A stretch of 52,484 nt of DNA from Phycisphaeraceae bacterium (GTDB taxonomy: Bacteria; Planctomycetota; Phycisphaerae; Phycisphaerales; Phycisphaeraceae), in NCBI GenBank assembly GCA_029260655.1, contig JAJDCU010000061.1:1-52484 (forward strand), written 5' to 3'. A model generated the notes under the pieces. It was given only the letters and a program-made list of their open reading frames with translations. It searched no databases and was not told the DNA's origin. A program made the position numbers and the translations under genes. Positions 36,000-44,154 of this stretch are shown piece by piece (the stretch's first letter is position 1; each line of letters begins with the position of its first letter).

Positions 36000-37190
36000 A
36001 TGACTGCATTAACCAGAGAATCTCTTGAATCGACGCTCGACGATCACCAGTTGGCGATCATGCAGCTCGAAGGCGATATCAAGCAGGTCGTGGGACAGAT
36101 CGACAGAAAAATCAAGCAAGCGCCGAACCTCGCCGGCGGCGACGCCCTGTACCGTGGCATCTTCGCCGGCGAGTACGAGGCCCGCGATGCCGGGCTGTTC
36201 ATCCTGGCCGTGACCGGCGCGACGCCGGACATCCGTGACAAAGCGGCGAAGGAGTTCAGCCAATACGGGCGTGCCATGAGCACGACGGACAGCTCCACCG
36301 GCGGGGCCCTGGTCCCGATCGAGTTCAGCAACCGGATCAAGCGGCTGGTCGAGGAACACGGCGTGTTTGCGCGTCGCGCATTCCCCATGCCCATGACCGG
36401 CGATCAAACCGTGTTCCTCAAGCAGGTCGGCGACGTGACGGTGTTCCTGCTGACCGAAGGTGCCGCCGGCGAAGATTCGGAACTGGGCTGGGAGCGTGTG
36501 CTGCTGCAATCAAAAGAATACGGCACGCTCGTTTTCTACCCGCGCAGCCTGGCCGACGATTCCGCGGCCGATGTGGCCGAACTGGTGTTCCGTTCGATCG
36601 CGTGGGCGTTCGGCAACAAGATTGACAACATCGCCTTCCTGGGCGACGGTAGCGCGGCCTATTTCGGTATCCAGGGCATCGTGCCGAAGCTGATTTCGAT
36701 CAACGGCATCGACGACGGCGGCGGTCTGGTCCTGGGCAGCGGCAACCTGTGGAGTGAGTTGGTCCTCACCGACTTCGAGGCGGTCCAGGGGCGTCTGCCA
36801 GAGTACCCCGGCATGGAGCCGCGCTGGTACTGCTCGCGGGCGTTCTATTACAACGTCATGGTCAAGCTCATGCTCGCGTCCGGCGGGACCACCGCCACCG
36901 AGATCGCGCAGGCCAGTCAGAAGATGTTCCTGGGCGACCCGGTCGAGATCGTCAACGTCATGCCGCGCGTCGAGGGCAACAGCCAGGTCGCGTGCCTGTA
37001 TGGCGATCTCTCGATTGCGGCGACCTTTGGCCTACGTCGTGAGATGACGATGGAGGCCAGCAAGGAATACAAGTTCGCCGAGCGTCAGGTGACCGTGCTG
37101 GGCACGATGCGCCCGGCGATCAGCATCGAGGACTTGGGGACGGATGCCGATGCCGGCCCGATAGTCGGCCTGATTACCCAGGCGGCGTAA
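36000..37190 (+). CDS. HK97-fold major capsid protein
   Basis: 396 aa. A helical N-terminal arm (about 1-70, LESTLDDHQLAIMQLEGDIKQVVGQIDRKIK) may act as a scaffold. The remainder has the HK97 pattern: STTDSSTGGALVPIEFSNRIKRLVEEHGVFARRAFPMPM, LGWERVLLQSKEYGTLVFYPRSLADDS, AWAFGNKIDNIAFLGDGSAAYFGIQGI, YYNVMVKLM and VEIVNVMPRVEGNSQVACLYGDLSIAATFGLRREM. GGAAATGAGAGT lies before the ATG. It should assemble an icosahedral shell. Intact ORF of normal length. Confidence 0.93.
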   Translation: MTALTRESLESTLDDHQLAIMQLEGDIKQVVGQIDRKIKQAPNLAGGDALYRGIFAGEYEARDAGLFILAVTGATPDIRDKAAKEFSQYGRAMSTTDSSTGGALVPIEFSNRIKRLVEEHGVFARRAFPMPMTGDQTVFLKQVGDVTVFLLTEGAAGEDSELGWERVLLQSKEYGTLVFYPRSLADDSAADVAELVFRSIAWAFGNKIDNIAFLGDGSAAYFGIQGIVPKLISINGIDDGGGLVLGSGNLWSELVLTDFEAVQGRLPEYPGMEPRWYCSRAFYYNVMVKLMLASGGTTATEIAQASQKMFLGDPVEIVNVMPRVEGNSQVACLYGDLSIAATFGLRREMTMEASKEYKFAERQVTVLGTMRPAISIEDLGTDADAGPIVGLITQAA

Positions 37191-37209
37191 GCGACAACCT
37201 TCCGACCCG

Positions 37210-37252
37210 AGCGCCGGGGGTGTTTGCCTCCAACACTCCGACCCCCGGCGCT
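37210..37252 (+). terminator. Hairpin after the capsid gene
   Basis: Perfect 12-bp stem AGCGCCGGGGGT/ACCCCCGGCGCT with a 19-nt loop, followed by TTCT. Nineteen bases after the capsid stop. Confidence 0.6.
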
Positions 37253-37309
37253 TTCTATCAACCCACAGCGACACACAAAGCAACACCAACCCCAAAAGGA
37301 AATCGCACG

Positions 37310-37756
37310 ATGCGACCCATACAAGAAACCAAGATACTCCCGGCCATCCTGCCGGGCGCGATCGTAGATAACGCAGCGTTTGTTTCACAGGTGATCGACC
37401 TGAACGACATCGAAGGGGCGGGGTACTTAGAGTTCCTCGGGCAGCTCGGCGCGACCGACGTGGCGATGGCCGTGCTGAAGGTGATGGAGTCGGCCGTCAA
37501 GACCGACGCCACCACGCTCGGCGGCGTACCCGTGCTTGTCAAGGCGGCTACGGCCCTGCCGGGTGCGACCGATGACAACAAGCCCTTCGTGTTCGGCGTG
37601 GATCTTCGCAGCCCACGCGAGCGCTACCTGCAACTCCAGGCGACGGCCGGCGACGGCACGGCGGGTACATTCCTCACGGCTGTGGCGATCGCCAGGCCGG
37701 GGCGTCTGTCCAGCGTGGCGGCGGTGCGTAATCTGCTGTTCGCGGAGTATGTCTAA
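37310..37756 (+). CDS. Capsid-associated protein (possible decoration protein)
   Basis: 148 aa from ATG 37310 (AAAAGGA 9 bases upstream). Beta-rich sequence with ILPAILPGAIVDNAAFVSQVIDL, GYLEFLGQLGATDVAMAVLKVMESAVK and PFVFGVDLRSPRERYLQLQATAGDGTAGTFLTAVAIARPG. A similar jelly-roll-like pattern is common in phage proteins encoded right after the capsid gene. The role is inferred from position; I do not recognise the family. Confidence 0.6.
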   Translation: MRPIQETKILPAILPGAIVDNAAFVSQVIDLNDIEGAGYLEFLGQLGATDVAMAVLKVMESAVKTDATTLGGVPVLVKAATALPGATDDNKPFVFGVDLRSPRERYLQLQATAGDGTAGTFLTAVAIARPGRLSSVAAVRNLLFAEYV

Positions 37757-37775
37757 CCAAGGCGGAACCCCTGGA

Positions 37776-37799
37776 CCCGCCTCGTCCAGCGTGGGCGGG
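37776..37799 (+). terminator. Hairpin after the capsid-associated gene
   Basis: CCCGCC/GGCGGG 6-bp stem with a 12-nt loop, followed by GCGGGCTTTTAG. Third hairpin in succession in the head module. Confidence 0.45.
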
Positions 37800-37840
37800 G
37801 CGGGCTTTTAGGGTTTAGATAATCGAAGGGAGCGCAGTCG

Positions 37841-38263
37841 GTGAACGGAAGTGGCCAATACAACGGCACGCACGATCGGCCGGAGATAGACCACGACCGG
37901 CTCGGGCCGCTGTCTGCGCTGTCGATCGCCGAGTTGGCGCACCTGGCGATCCTCATGCTGGCGTGTGAAGGCTACCGGCACAGCGTCTTCGAGCTGGACC
38001 TATCCATCGTCGAGGACTTCGGCCGCTTCCTGCTGACGCCACGGGGCTACGGGATCAGTGATCGCAAGTGGCTCGCCGATCGTTCCGGGACGCACTTTGG
38101 CCGGTCGGTGGTCTCCCGCTTCGCGGTGAGGTTCAAGAGGGCCGCGTCGTCGATGCTGATTGAATACACCAGAGCGGCGGCCACTAAGACGCCATGGGAG
38201 CCACGCCCCAGCGTTCCCGGAACCAACCGGGCCATTAGACCCGAAGACGTGACGACGCGCTGA
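37841..38263 (+). CDS. HTH-like element protein, paralog of the gene at 32060
   Basis: 140 aa from GTG 37841 (GAAGGGAG upstream). HSVFELDLSIVEDFGRFLLTPRG and KWLADRSGTHFGRSVVSRFAVRF line up with SRVFELTPDELTEFARLLLTPEG and LLAERFGRELPRSTVYRWVTPF in the leftward protein at 32060. The shared VFEL...FxRxLLTPxG...L(A)xRxG...RSxVxR pattern is a clear relationship. Probably a DNA-binding domain; location among head genes would fit small-terminase-like or regulatory duty. Confidence 0.65.
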   Translation: MNGSGQYNGTHDRPEIDHDRLGPLSALSIAELAHLAILMLACEGYRHSVFELDLSIVEDFGRFLLTPRGYGISDRKWLADRSGTHFGRSVVSRFAVRFKRAASSMLIEYTRAAATKTPWEPRPSVPGTNRAIRPEDVTTR

Positions 38264-38315
38264 GGCGGCGAACGCGGCACGCACAGATGATCGGACAAGG
38301 CAGGGAGGTCAGGCA

Positions 38316-40007
38316 ATGGACGACGGGATTAAATTCCGAATCGAAGCCGACGCCGACGACGCGATACAAGGTCTGCGCGATGTAGTCCGTGAGCAGGGCA
38401 AACTCTCCGACGAGGTTAAAGAGTCGGGGCAGGTGGCAGACCAGGCGTCGGACAAGGCACGCGACCGCACCAGGGAAAACAAGAAACTCACCCGCTCGCT
38501 GAAAGATACCGGGCGTGCGGAACGGCGGGCGGCGGATGGTGCCGATGACTACGGCCGGTCCGCGTCATCAGCGGCGGGCAACACCGGGCTATTCGCCAAG
38601 GCTGCTTCGGCGGCTCGCGGGGCCCTGACCGGGATGATCGGCGGGTTTATCGGGGTGTCCGGCATCAACGCGGCGATGGCGGCATACGAGCGGCACCTGG
38701 ATGCGGTGAACAGCCGGCTCAAGGAAAACGCGCAGCTCACCCGCGCCGCCGCCGACGCTGCGCTAGAGCTTCAATTCCTGAGCCTGGTGCCGGACCCCAC
38801 CGAGCGAGCGTTCGCAGAAGAACAGGCGGTGCTGGCCGGCCGTGACCCCAGCGAGGGCGTGCGTGCCTTCGGTTCGTTGCGCAGCAAGAACCCGAACGCC
38901 GACCGCGAGCAACTCAAGCAACTGCTGACCCTCGCGGCCCTCAAGGGCCAGCAGACGACGGCCCCGCTGATCGACATCGCGGGGGGGCTGAGCACGATCA
39001 ACAAGTTCACCAACGACCCGATCGCCGCGTCGAATATCTTGGAACAGGCGATCGACGAGGCCGGCGAGTTGCAAGTTGCGAAGTTCGTACCGCTGCTGGC
39101 TAAGTTCCTGTCGACCGGCGTGAATGTCGCCGGACTCACGCCGGGTCAGTCCGCAGGATTCGTGTCCGGCATCACGGGCCTGGGCCTGCCCAACGAAGAA
39201 GCGGTCACTTCGCTGAAGAACATTGCGCTGTCCATCAAAGGCCAAGGCACACCCGAAGGATCCAAAATCCTAGAGCGCGAGGACATCAACCGCGACGACC
39301 TGCCCACCGCATTGCGTGAAATCGCTGCGGCGTTCAGTGAGGGCCGGATCGCCCCGGAGGAGCTGCAACTGATCGGCGGCGACAGCGCATTGACCGGGCT
39401 CGCTGCGCTGGCCGATGAGCGCATCCTCGATGACCTGCTCGCCAGTGTGGGCCGGGTAGATGAATCAGGGCGCAGCAAGACGTTGCGCGTGTCGCAGAAA
39501 GCAGCCGCTCAGTTCGGTGCCGATGAGATACAGAGCCTGAACCTGAACCTCAAGCAAAATGAATCACGCCTGCTCCTTCAGCGGCAGAACGACACGCGGG
39601 CGATTCGCATAGCGACGGCACGGGCGATCATTGATCGAGAGTTAGGGAATGCTGTCCAGTCCGGCGAACTCAGCGAGGTTGACTCCCAGGCCAAGCTGGC
39701 AGCCTTCGATCGAGTGATGGCTCGCGGTAACAGCAGCATAGTTAACGCCGCCGAGATCACAGAGTTTGAGGGCACGTTCTTCTCGAAGTTTGATCCCCGG
39801 CTGCTGGTTACTGGGGGGGACGGCCGGATAGGACCGGAGCTTGGCGACGTGGTCCAGCGATCGCTTCAAGCCGGCCCCGACATCACGGGCGAGGGGCTCG
39901 GGGCTGCCGGTCGGCCCGTCATCCAACACATCAACCACGGCACGATCATCAACCAAGGCCGTGACCCAACGCGCGCCGACCTCGAAGTCGGCGAACCACT
40001 GAATTAG
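38316..40007 (+). CDS. Tape-measure-like protein
   Basis: 563 aa. Opens MDDGIKFRIEADADDAIQGLRDVVREQ and continues as a charged coiled coil with an AASAARGALTGMIGGFIGVSGINAAMAAYE hydrophobic stretch, the plan of phage tail tape-measure proteins. The middle is helical with repeated Ala-rich segments, and the C-terminus ends in HGTIINQG...LEVGEPLN. It is short for a tape-measure protein and stands without tail-tube, chaperone or baseplate genes. It may set the length of a helper's tail, or may be a structural or injection protein. Last gene of the element. Confidence 0.68.
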   Translation: MDDGIKFRIEADADDAIQGLRDVVREQGKLSDEVKESGQVADQASDKARDRTRENKKLTRSLKDTGRAERRAADGADDYGRSASSAAGNTGLFAKAASAARGALTGMIGGFIGVSGINAAMAAYERHLDAVNSRLKENAQLTRAAADAALELQFLSLVPDPTERAFAEEQAVLAGRDPSEGVRAFGSLRSKNPNADREQLKQLLTLAALKGQQTTAPLIDIAGGLSTINKFTNDPIAASNILEQAIDEAGELQVAKFVPLLAKFLSTGVNVAGLTPGQSAGFVSGITGLGLPNEEAVTSLKNIALSIKGQGTPEGSKILEREDINRDDLPTALREIAAAFSEGRIAPEELQLIGGDSALTGLAALADERILDDLLASVGRVDESGRSKTLRVSQKAAAQFGADEIQSLNLNLKQNESRLLLQRQNDTRAIRIATARAIIDRELGNAVQSGELSEVDSQAKLAAFDRVMARGNSSIVNAAEITEFEGTFFSKFDPRLLVTGGDGRIGPELGDVVQRSLQAGPDITGEGLGAAGRPVIQHINHGTIINQGRDPTRADLEVGEPLN

Positions 40008-40193
40008 GGACGTGCTCAAGGCCGAGGCAATCGGGCTTAACTGACCGATCGACCCAGGATGGAAGCCCGTTCAAACGCTCTTTGAAAACCGAATAACCCC
40101 CACCCAAAGCCGGCGGCGGCGGGCCCCTACCGGGGCCGATCGCCGACCCGTCAATCCCCGCCGGCAGGCCCCAGGGCCGGGTGAGTTTCTTAC

Positions 40194-40215
40194 AAGCGTG
40201 GTGACGGCCACGCTT
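40194..40215 (+). terminator. Hairpin near the right end of the element
   Basis: AAGCGTGG/CCACGCTT 8-bp stem with a 6-nt loop, 187 bases after the last gene and 19 bases before the right inverted repeat. No T-run. Confidence 0.45.
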
Positions 40216-40233
40216 ATCCTGTGCGCGTATAGC

Positions 40234-40271
40234 AGATCCCGTTTGCTGCAACAAAATCCCATTTAGATCGC
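40234..40271 (-). repeat. Right terminal inverted repeat with two binding sites
   Basis: Read on the minus strand it begins GCGATCTAAATGGGATTT and ends ACGGGATCT. The two motif copies are 40254-40265 and 40234-40245, 20 bp apart, mirroring the outermost pair of the left end. Confidence 0.88.
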
Positions 40272-40286
40272 GGTACCATGACTATG

Positions 40287-40324
40287 AGAGCGTACAGAAG
40301 AGCATATTTGGGAAGAGCGTACAG
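40287..40324. repeat. 11-bp direct repeat beside the right end
   Basis: AGAGCGTACAG at 40287-40297 and again at 40314-40324. Too short to interpret; could mark a regulatory site of the old intergenic region. Confidence 0.4.
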
Positions 40325-40337
40325 CTATAAACGAACA

Positions 40338-40372
40338 AGCCCTCCGCAACCTGTTGGCTGGGAGGGCTTTAC
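40338..40372 (-). terminator. Terminator of tRNA-Gly
   Basis: On the minus strand AAGCCCTCC pairs perfectly with GGAGGGCTT (9 bp) and is followed by a T-rich stretch (GTTCGTTT), directly downstream of the tRNA. Confidence 0.75.
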
Positions 40373-40375
40373 GAA

Positions 40376-40447
40376 AGCGGGTGATGAGATTCGAACTCAC
40401 GACATTCACGTTGGCAACGTGACGCTCTACCACTGAGCTACACCCGC
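40376..40447 (-). tRNA. tRNA-Gly (anticodon GCC)
   Basis: 72 bases on the minus strand. Acceptor stem GCGGGTG/CACCCGC, D-arm AGCTCAGTGGTAGAGC, anticodon loop TTGCCAA giving GCC, and T-loop GTTCGAATC are all complete. CCA is not encoded. Confidence 0.96.
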
Positions 40448-40448
40448 G

Positions 40449-40986
40449 TGTCCTGGCGAGTCGTCAATCTTACCTTACACGGCGGACGGTTCAAGTCCCG
40501 GGGTCGCTTTCCGGGGCTGAGTCGGGCGGGGAGGGGGGATTTGCGGGGGTCGGGGAGATGGGGTAGCGTCTGATTGTGAACCCACGGGTGCGTGGCGTCG
40601 GCAGATAGGCTGTCGGGGCTGCGTGAAAAGGGAAGTGGGGTGCTTGAGGCGAGGCTTTTATCGGGCTTTGACCTTGAAACTCCCCCGCGGACGCGCCGCC
40701 GTAATGGGTGGCCCGACTTTTGGAAGTCGGACCAGCGTCCCGCCGAATAAGCCACTGCCTGGCCTGCAACGGGTCGGGTGGGAAGGTTGGCGGGACGAAG
40801 CCCTAAGCCGGAAGACCTGCCTGAAAGGGTGCCGATAGTGTCCTCGCGAACGGGACGCTCGGGCAGGTTCCGCGTCGCCGTCTCCCCTCGTCGGCCCCGC
40901 ATTCGCCCAAGCAATCATCGTGAGGACGGACATTCTTTTTGTCAGTCGAGGGGTTGCCCTGCGCGAAACAGGGCAAGGAGAAAACG
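40449..40986. other. 538-base gap without genes
   Basis: GC-rich sequence between tRNA-Gly and the PEP-CTERM gene. ORFs in it have unlikely composition on both strands. It must hold promoters for the tRNA (leftward) and for the PEP-CTERM gene (rightward), but I could not identify them. Confidence 0.5.
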
Positions 40987-42036
40987 ATGTTTGCAAAGTC
41001 ATGGAAGATGATTGGATGGATGGGCACGGCAGGGGTATGTGTGTCGGTATTCAGTACGCCGGCGTCAGGCGCACGGTACGCCGATGTTCCTGGCTACTAC
41101 GAGCCGGGCAGCAATGTGGACGCGGTGTTCGGCTCCGACCCGGCGGAGCTTTTCGACAACGCACAGGCGGCGCTGGGCGGGCCCGGCGAGCAGGTCGCTT
41201 TGTCACAGGGAACGTTGACGCAAGTCGTTTCACTGGGCGGATGGACAGACGACCCAGCCACCGGCGCCAACAACCGCACAACAGGCCTGGTCGTGGGTTT
41301 CGGTGTCGAAGTGGTCAACGGACCGGGTGACGATCTGTTGGTTGTCGGCAACGCGCCGTCGGCGTTTCAGTTTTACGAACCCGGATTCGTCGAGGTCGCG
41401 GTCGAATCCGACGGCGGCGGGGCCAAGCCCGGCGGCTGGCAGGACGAGACGTTCTATCTTCTTAAGCCCGGCAACTACAACCAGATCACCGACCCACGCT
41501 CCGCGAACAACCCGATCACCATCACCAGCAACCCGGACTTCAGCCTCAATTACTCGGCCCCGTTTGACGACGACACCAACCTCCCCGGCTACTTCGACGT
41601 TACGCCCGGCGGCGACGCATTCGACCTGTCTACCGCGATCGATATCAACGGCGACCCAATCGTTTTGACCACGATCGCTTACCTCCGTCTGCGATCGGTC
41701 AGCGACAGCGCGTTTCCCTTCGGCTCGTTCATCGCGCCGGACGTGGACTACATCGAGGTGCTTGAGTTCGAGGGCGACTTAAACGGCGACGGGTTTGTCG
41801 GTATCGAAGACCTTGGGATCGTGCTGGGGGACTGGAATAACACCGTGGCCTCTGGGGCGATACGGCAAGGCGACGTCAGCGGCGACGGTTTCGTCGGGAT
41901 CGAGGACCTGAACTTGGTGCTGGGCAACTGGAACGCGGGAACGCCGCCGCCACCGACAGCCGCAACCGTTCCCGAGCCAGCGACGGCTGTCATCCTTACC
42001 GCATCCGCATGTGCGTTGGCGACACGGAAACGCTGA
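40987..42036 (+). CDS. PEP-CTERM protein with two dockerin-like repeats
   Basis: 349 aa from ATG 40987 (AAGGAG 6 bases upstream). A signal peptide ([22 protein letters not shown]) leads to a beta-rich domain (about 35-255) with [32 protein letters not shown] and [10 protein letters not shown], which suggests a carbohydrate-binding-like or cell-surface domain. Next come two calcium loops, [14 protein letters not shown] and [14 protein letters not shown], each with VLG(D/N)WN, a Pro/Thr linker, and a PEP-CTERM tail ([22 protein letters not shown]). Exported, probably anchored or processed by exosortase. Followed after 13 bases by a prepilin-like gene. Confidence 0.87.
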   Translation: MFAKSWKMIGWMGTAGVCVSVFSTPASGARYADVPGYYEPGSNVDAVFGSDPAELFDNAQAALGGPGEQVALSQGTLTQVVSLGGWTDDPATGANNRTTGLVVGFGVEVVNGPGDDLLVVGNAPSAFQFYEPGFVEVAVESDGGGAKPGGWQDETFYLLKPGNYNQITDPRSANNPITITSNPDFSLNYSAPFDDDTNLPGYFDVTPGGDAFDLSTAIDINGDPIVLTTIAYLRLRSVSDSAFPFGSFIAPDVDYIEVLEFEGDLNGDGFVGIEDLGIVLGDWNNTVASGAIRQGDVSGDGFVGIEDLNLVLGNWNAGTPPPPTAATVPEPATAVILTASACALATRKR

Positions 42037-42049
42037 CGATCGTTTCATA

Positions 42050-42913
42050 ATGACGCTACCAGTCATACAACCCGTACCTCCCGTGACGCCGCTTGATCGG
42101 CGGCGTCGCGGCTTTACGTTGATCGAGTTGCTGGTCGTCATCTCGATCATCGCGCTGTTGCTGAGCCTGCTACTCCCGGCACTCGGCGGGGCACGCGAGT
42201 CGGGGCGCGGCGCGGTCTGCCTGTCGAACCTGAGGCAACTCACACTGGCGAACTCCGCCTACGCCGAAGATGCAGGCGGATACTACGTCCCGGCGTCGGA
42301 AGACGTCTTCGTCGGTTTCGGCGGAACCAAACGCTGGCACGGCCAACGCGACGCGCCCGGCAACGGCACCCTCGAAGAAAACACCTTCGACCCGACACGC
42401 GGACCCCTAGCCAACTACATCGGTGCGGACGGGCGGGTACGCTACTGCCCGACATTTGAAAACCAACTCGACCACGATGCGCCCGGCTTCGAGGTCGGAA
42501 CGGGCGGGTACGGGTACAACCGCGCCTACCTCGGCGGACGCAACGACCTCTACGGCACAAGCCCCGAGGCCGCGCGCAACACCGCCCGCGCCGACGACCC
42601 GGCGCAACCAAGCGCCACCGTCATGTTCACCGACGCCGCCTTTTTCAAAATCGTCGCAGGCCGCAACCTGCTGATCGAATACTCTTTTGCCGAGACGCCC
42701 TTCGTTCAGCAGTTCCCCGGCCCGCCGTCGGCGCAGCGCTGGAGCCCGTCCATCCACTTCCGGCATATGAACAACACCCACGTAGCCTGGGCCGACGGGC
42801 ATGTCGACGCCGAAACCATGACCTTCACCCACCCGCAGTTCGAGGACTTCTACCGAAACCTGGGCTTCGGCTGGTTTGGCCCAGAGTCCAATGAACTCTT
42901 CGACCTTCAATGA
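42050..42913 (+). CDS. Prepilin-type protein, DUF1559-like, H-X9-DG
   Basis: 287 aa from ATG 42050; in-frame upstream codons overlap the preceding gene. The leader ends in [28 protein letters not shown], the class III prepilin cleavage site and helix. [12 protein letters not shown] is the H-X9-DG motif. A pseudopilin-like protein exported by a type II secretion or pilus machine. It lies directly after a PEP-CTERM gene, a pairing common in planctomycetes. Confidence 0.87.
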   Translation: MTLPVIQPVPPVTPLDRRRRGFTLIELLVVISIIALLLSLLLPALGGARESGRGAVCLSNLRQLTLANSAYAEDAGGYYVPASEDVFVGFGGTKRWHGQRDAPGNGTLEENTFDPTRGPLANYIGADGRVRYCPTFENQLDHDAPGFEVGTGGYGYNRAYLGGRNDLYGTSPEAARNTARADDPAQPSATVMFTDAAFFKIVAGRNLLIEYSFAETPFVQQFPGPPSAQRWSPSIHFRHMNNTHVAWADGHVDAETMTFTHPQFEDFYRNLGFGWFGPESNELFDLQ

Positions 42914-42954
42914 CGTAACGGTTGCTAACCAGACAGTTGCTACAATCCCCCGCC

Positions 42955-43992
42955 ATGAGCGAAACACACCCCATCGAGAAAGTTACGATCATCGGCTCCG
43001 GCCCCGCAGGGTGGACCGCCGCGATCTACGCCGCACGCGCCAACCTCAACCCCCTGGTCTTCCCCGGCCGAGCGACCGGTAAAGACCTGCTCCCCGGCGG
43101 GCAACTCATGCTCACCACCGAGGTCGAAAACTACCCCGGGTTCCCATCAGGCATTACTGGCCCAGACATGATGCAGGACTTTGCCAAGCAGGCCCTGCGC
43201 TTCGGCACCCGCGTCGTCACCGATGATGGCATCCAGACCAACGAGCAAGTCAACAAAGACGCCCCCCTCTACACCCCGTTTCAGAACGTCAAGAGCGTCG
43301 ATCTCTCTAAGCGACCTTTCACAATCGTCGGGGACAACGGCGTCGAGGTGAAGTCCCACGCCGTCATCATCGCCACCGGTGCAAAAGCCAACTGGCTCGG
43401 CCAGGAGAATGAACTGCGCCTCGCCCAGTCCGGCGGGGGGGTCAGCGCCTGCGCGGTCTGCGACGGTGCGCTGCCGATGTTCCGCGACGCCGAACTTGCC
43501 GTCATCGGCGGCGGGGACTCGGCCGTGGAAGAAGCCAGCTACCTCACCAAGTTCGCTTCCAAGGTCTACATGATCGTCCGCCGCGACGTCCTGCGCGCCA
43601 GCAAGATCATGGCCGACCGCGCGATGAATAACCCCAAGATCGAGGTACTCTGGAACACCAAGGTCGCCGACGTGCTCGGCGATAAGGTCATCACAGGCGT
43701 CACACTCCAAGACGCCAAGACCGACGAGCAACGCGAACTCCCACTCACCGGCCTGTTCATGGCGCTCGGTCACACCCCGATCACCGAGTTTCTTAACGGC
43801 CAACTCGACCTGGACGACGCCGGCTACATCAAGCTCAAAGACCCTTACCGATCGACGTCGAATATCGAAGGCGTCTTCGTCGCCGGCGACGTCGCCGACC
43901 ACGTCTACCGCCAGGCCATCACCGCCGCCGGCATGGGCTGCAAAGCCGCCATCGATGCCGAACGCTGGCTCGCCGAGCAGGGGATCGATTAG
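42955..43992 (+). CDS. trxB: Thioredoxin reductase
   Basis: 345 aa. NADPH-dependent flavoenzyme that reduces thioredoxin in the cytoplasm. FAD motif IIGSGPAGWTAAIYAARA (about 12-29), redox-active CAVC (Cys166/Cys169) within SACAVCDGALP, NADPH motif AVIGGGDSAVEEASYL (about 182-197), and C-terminal FVAGDVADHVYRQAITAAGMGCKAAIDAERWL. Start ATG 42955; an ATG 33 bases upstream is possible. No thioredoxin gene is adjacent. Spacing and clean codon use suggest an ordinary housekeeping gene. Confidence 0.95.
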   Translation: MSETHPIEKVTIIGSGPAGWTAAIYAARANLNPLVFPGRATGKDLLPGGQLMLTTEVENYPGFPSGITGPDMMQDFAKQALRFGTRVVTDDGIQTNEQVNKDAPLYTPFQNVKSVDLSKRPFTIVGDNGVEVKSHAVIIATGAKANWLGQENELRLAQSGGGVSACAVCDGALPMFRDAELAVIGGGDSAVEEASYLTKFASKVYMIVRRDVLRASKIMADRAMNNPKIEVLWNTKVADVLGDKVITGVTLQDAKTDEQRELPLTGLFMALGHTPITEFLNGQLDLDDAGYIKLKDPYRSTSNIEGVFVAGDVADHVYRQAITAAGMGCKAAIDAERWLAEQGID

Positions 43993-44101
43993 ACCCAAGC
44001 CGTATCTTGTTTTTCTGCTCTCAAACCAGGCCGACCCGAGATGGCTTTCTCGACGATTGTTTGGGGGTGGGCTGTGCACCAGATAAAAATACTGAATTAT
44101 C

Positions 44102-44110
44102 TGATATAAT
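44102..44110 (+). promoter_or_regulatory. Extended -10 promoter element
   Basis: TGATATAAT is a perfect -10 with the TGn extension, 45 bases before the alkaline phosphatase ATG. No -35 is obvious, which extended -10 promoters can do without. Confidence 0.45.
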
Positions 44111-44154
44111 GACTTCCACGCGGCCCAATGCTCGGGCCCGGTGGAGATTGATTC

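Larger units (their letters stand above)
31830..40271. mobile_element. Capsid-carrying element with transposon-like ends (satellite or reduced Mu-like prophage)
   Basis: 8,442 bp bounded by 38-bp inverted repeats (32/38 identical). Each end has repeated WAANTGGGATYT sites, five on the left and two on the right, with the outer two 20 bp apart at both ends. Contents: a leftward arm with a repressor-like gene and an HTH-like gene; a rightward arm with small genes, prohead protease, HK97-type capsid, capsid-associated protein, HTH-like paralog and tape-measure-like protein. No transposase, integrase, portal, large terminase, tail tube or lysis gene was found. No 5-bp target duplication is evident; the only flush direct repeat is GATC (31832-31835 and 40266-40269), which is palindromic and may be chance. 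Confidence 0.82.

Noticed and set aside
31830-40271. Integrative prophage or PICI using a tRNA attachment site
   Set aside because: No integrase, no duplicated tRNA end, and the element ends are inverted rather than direct repeats.
31830-40271. Gene transfer agent cluster
   Set aside because: Terminal inverted repeats and a repressor region point to a mobile element, and most head-tail genes of a GTA are missing.
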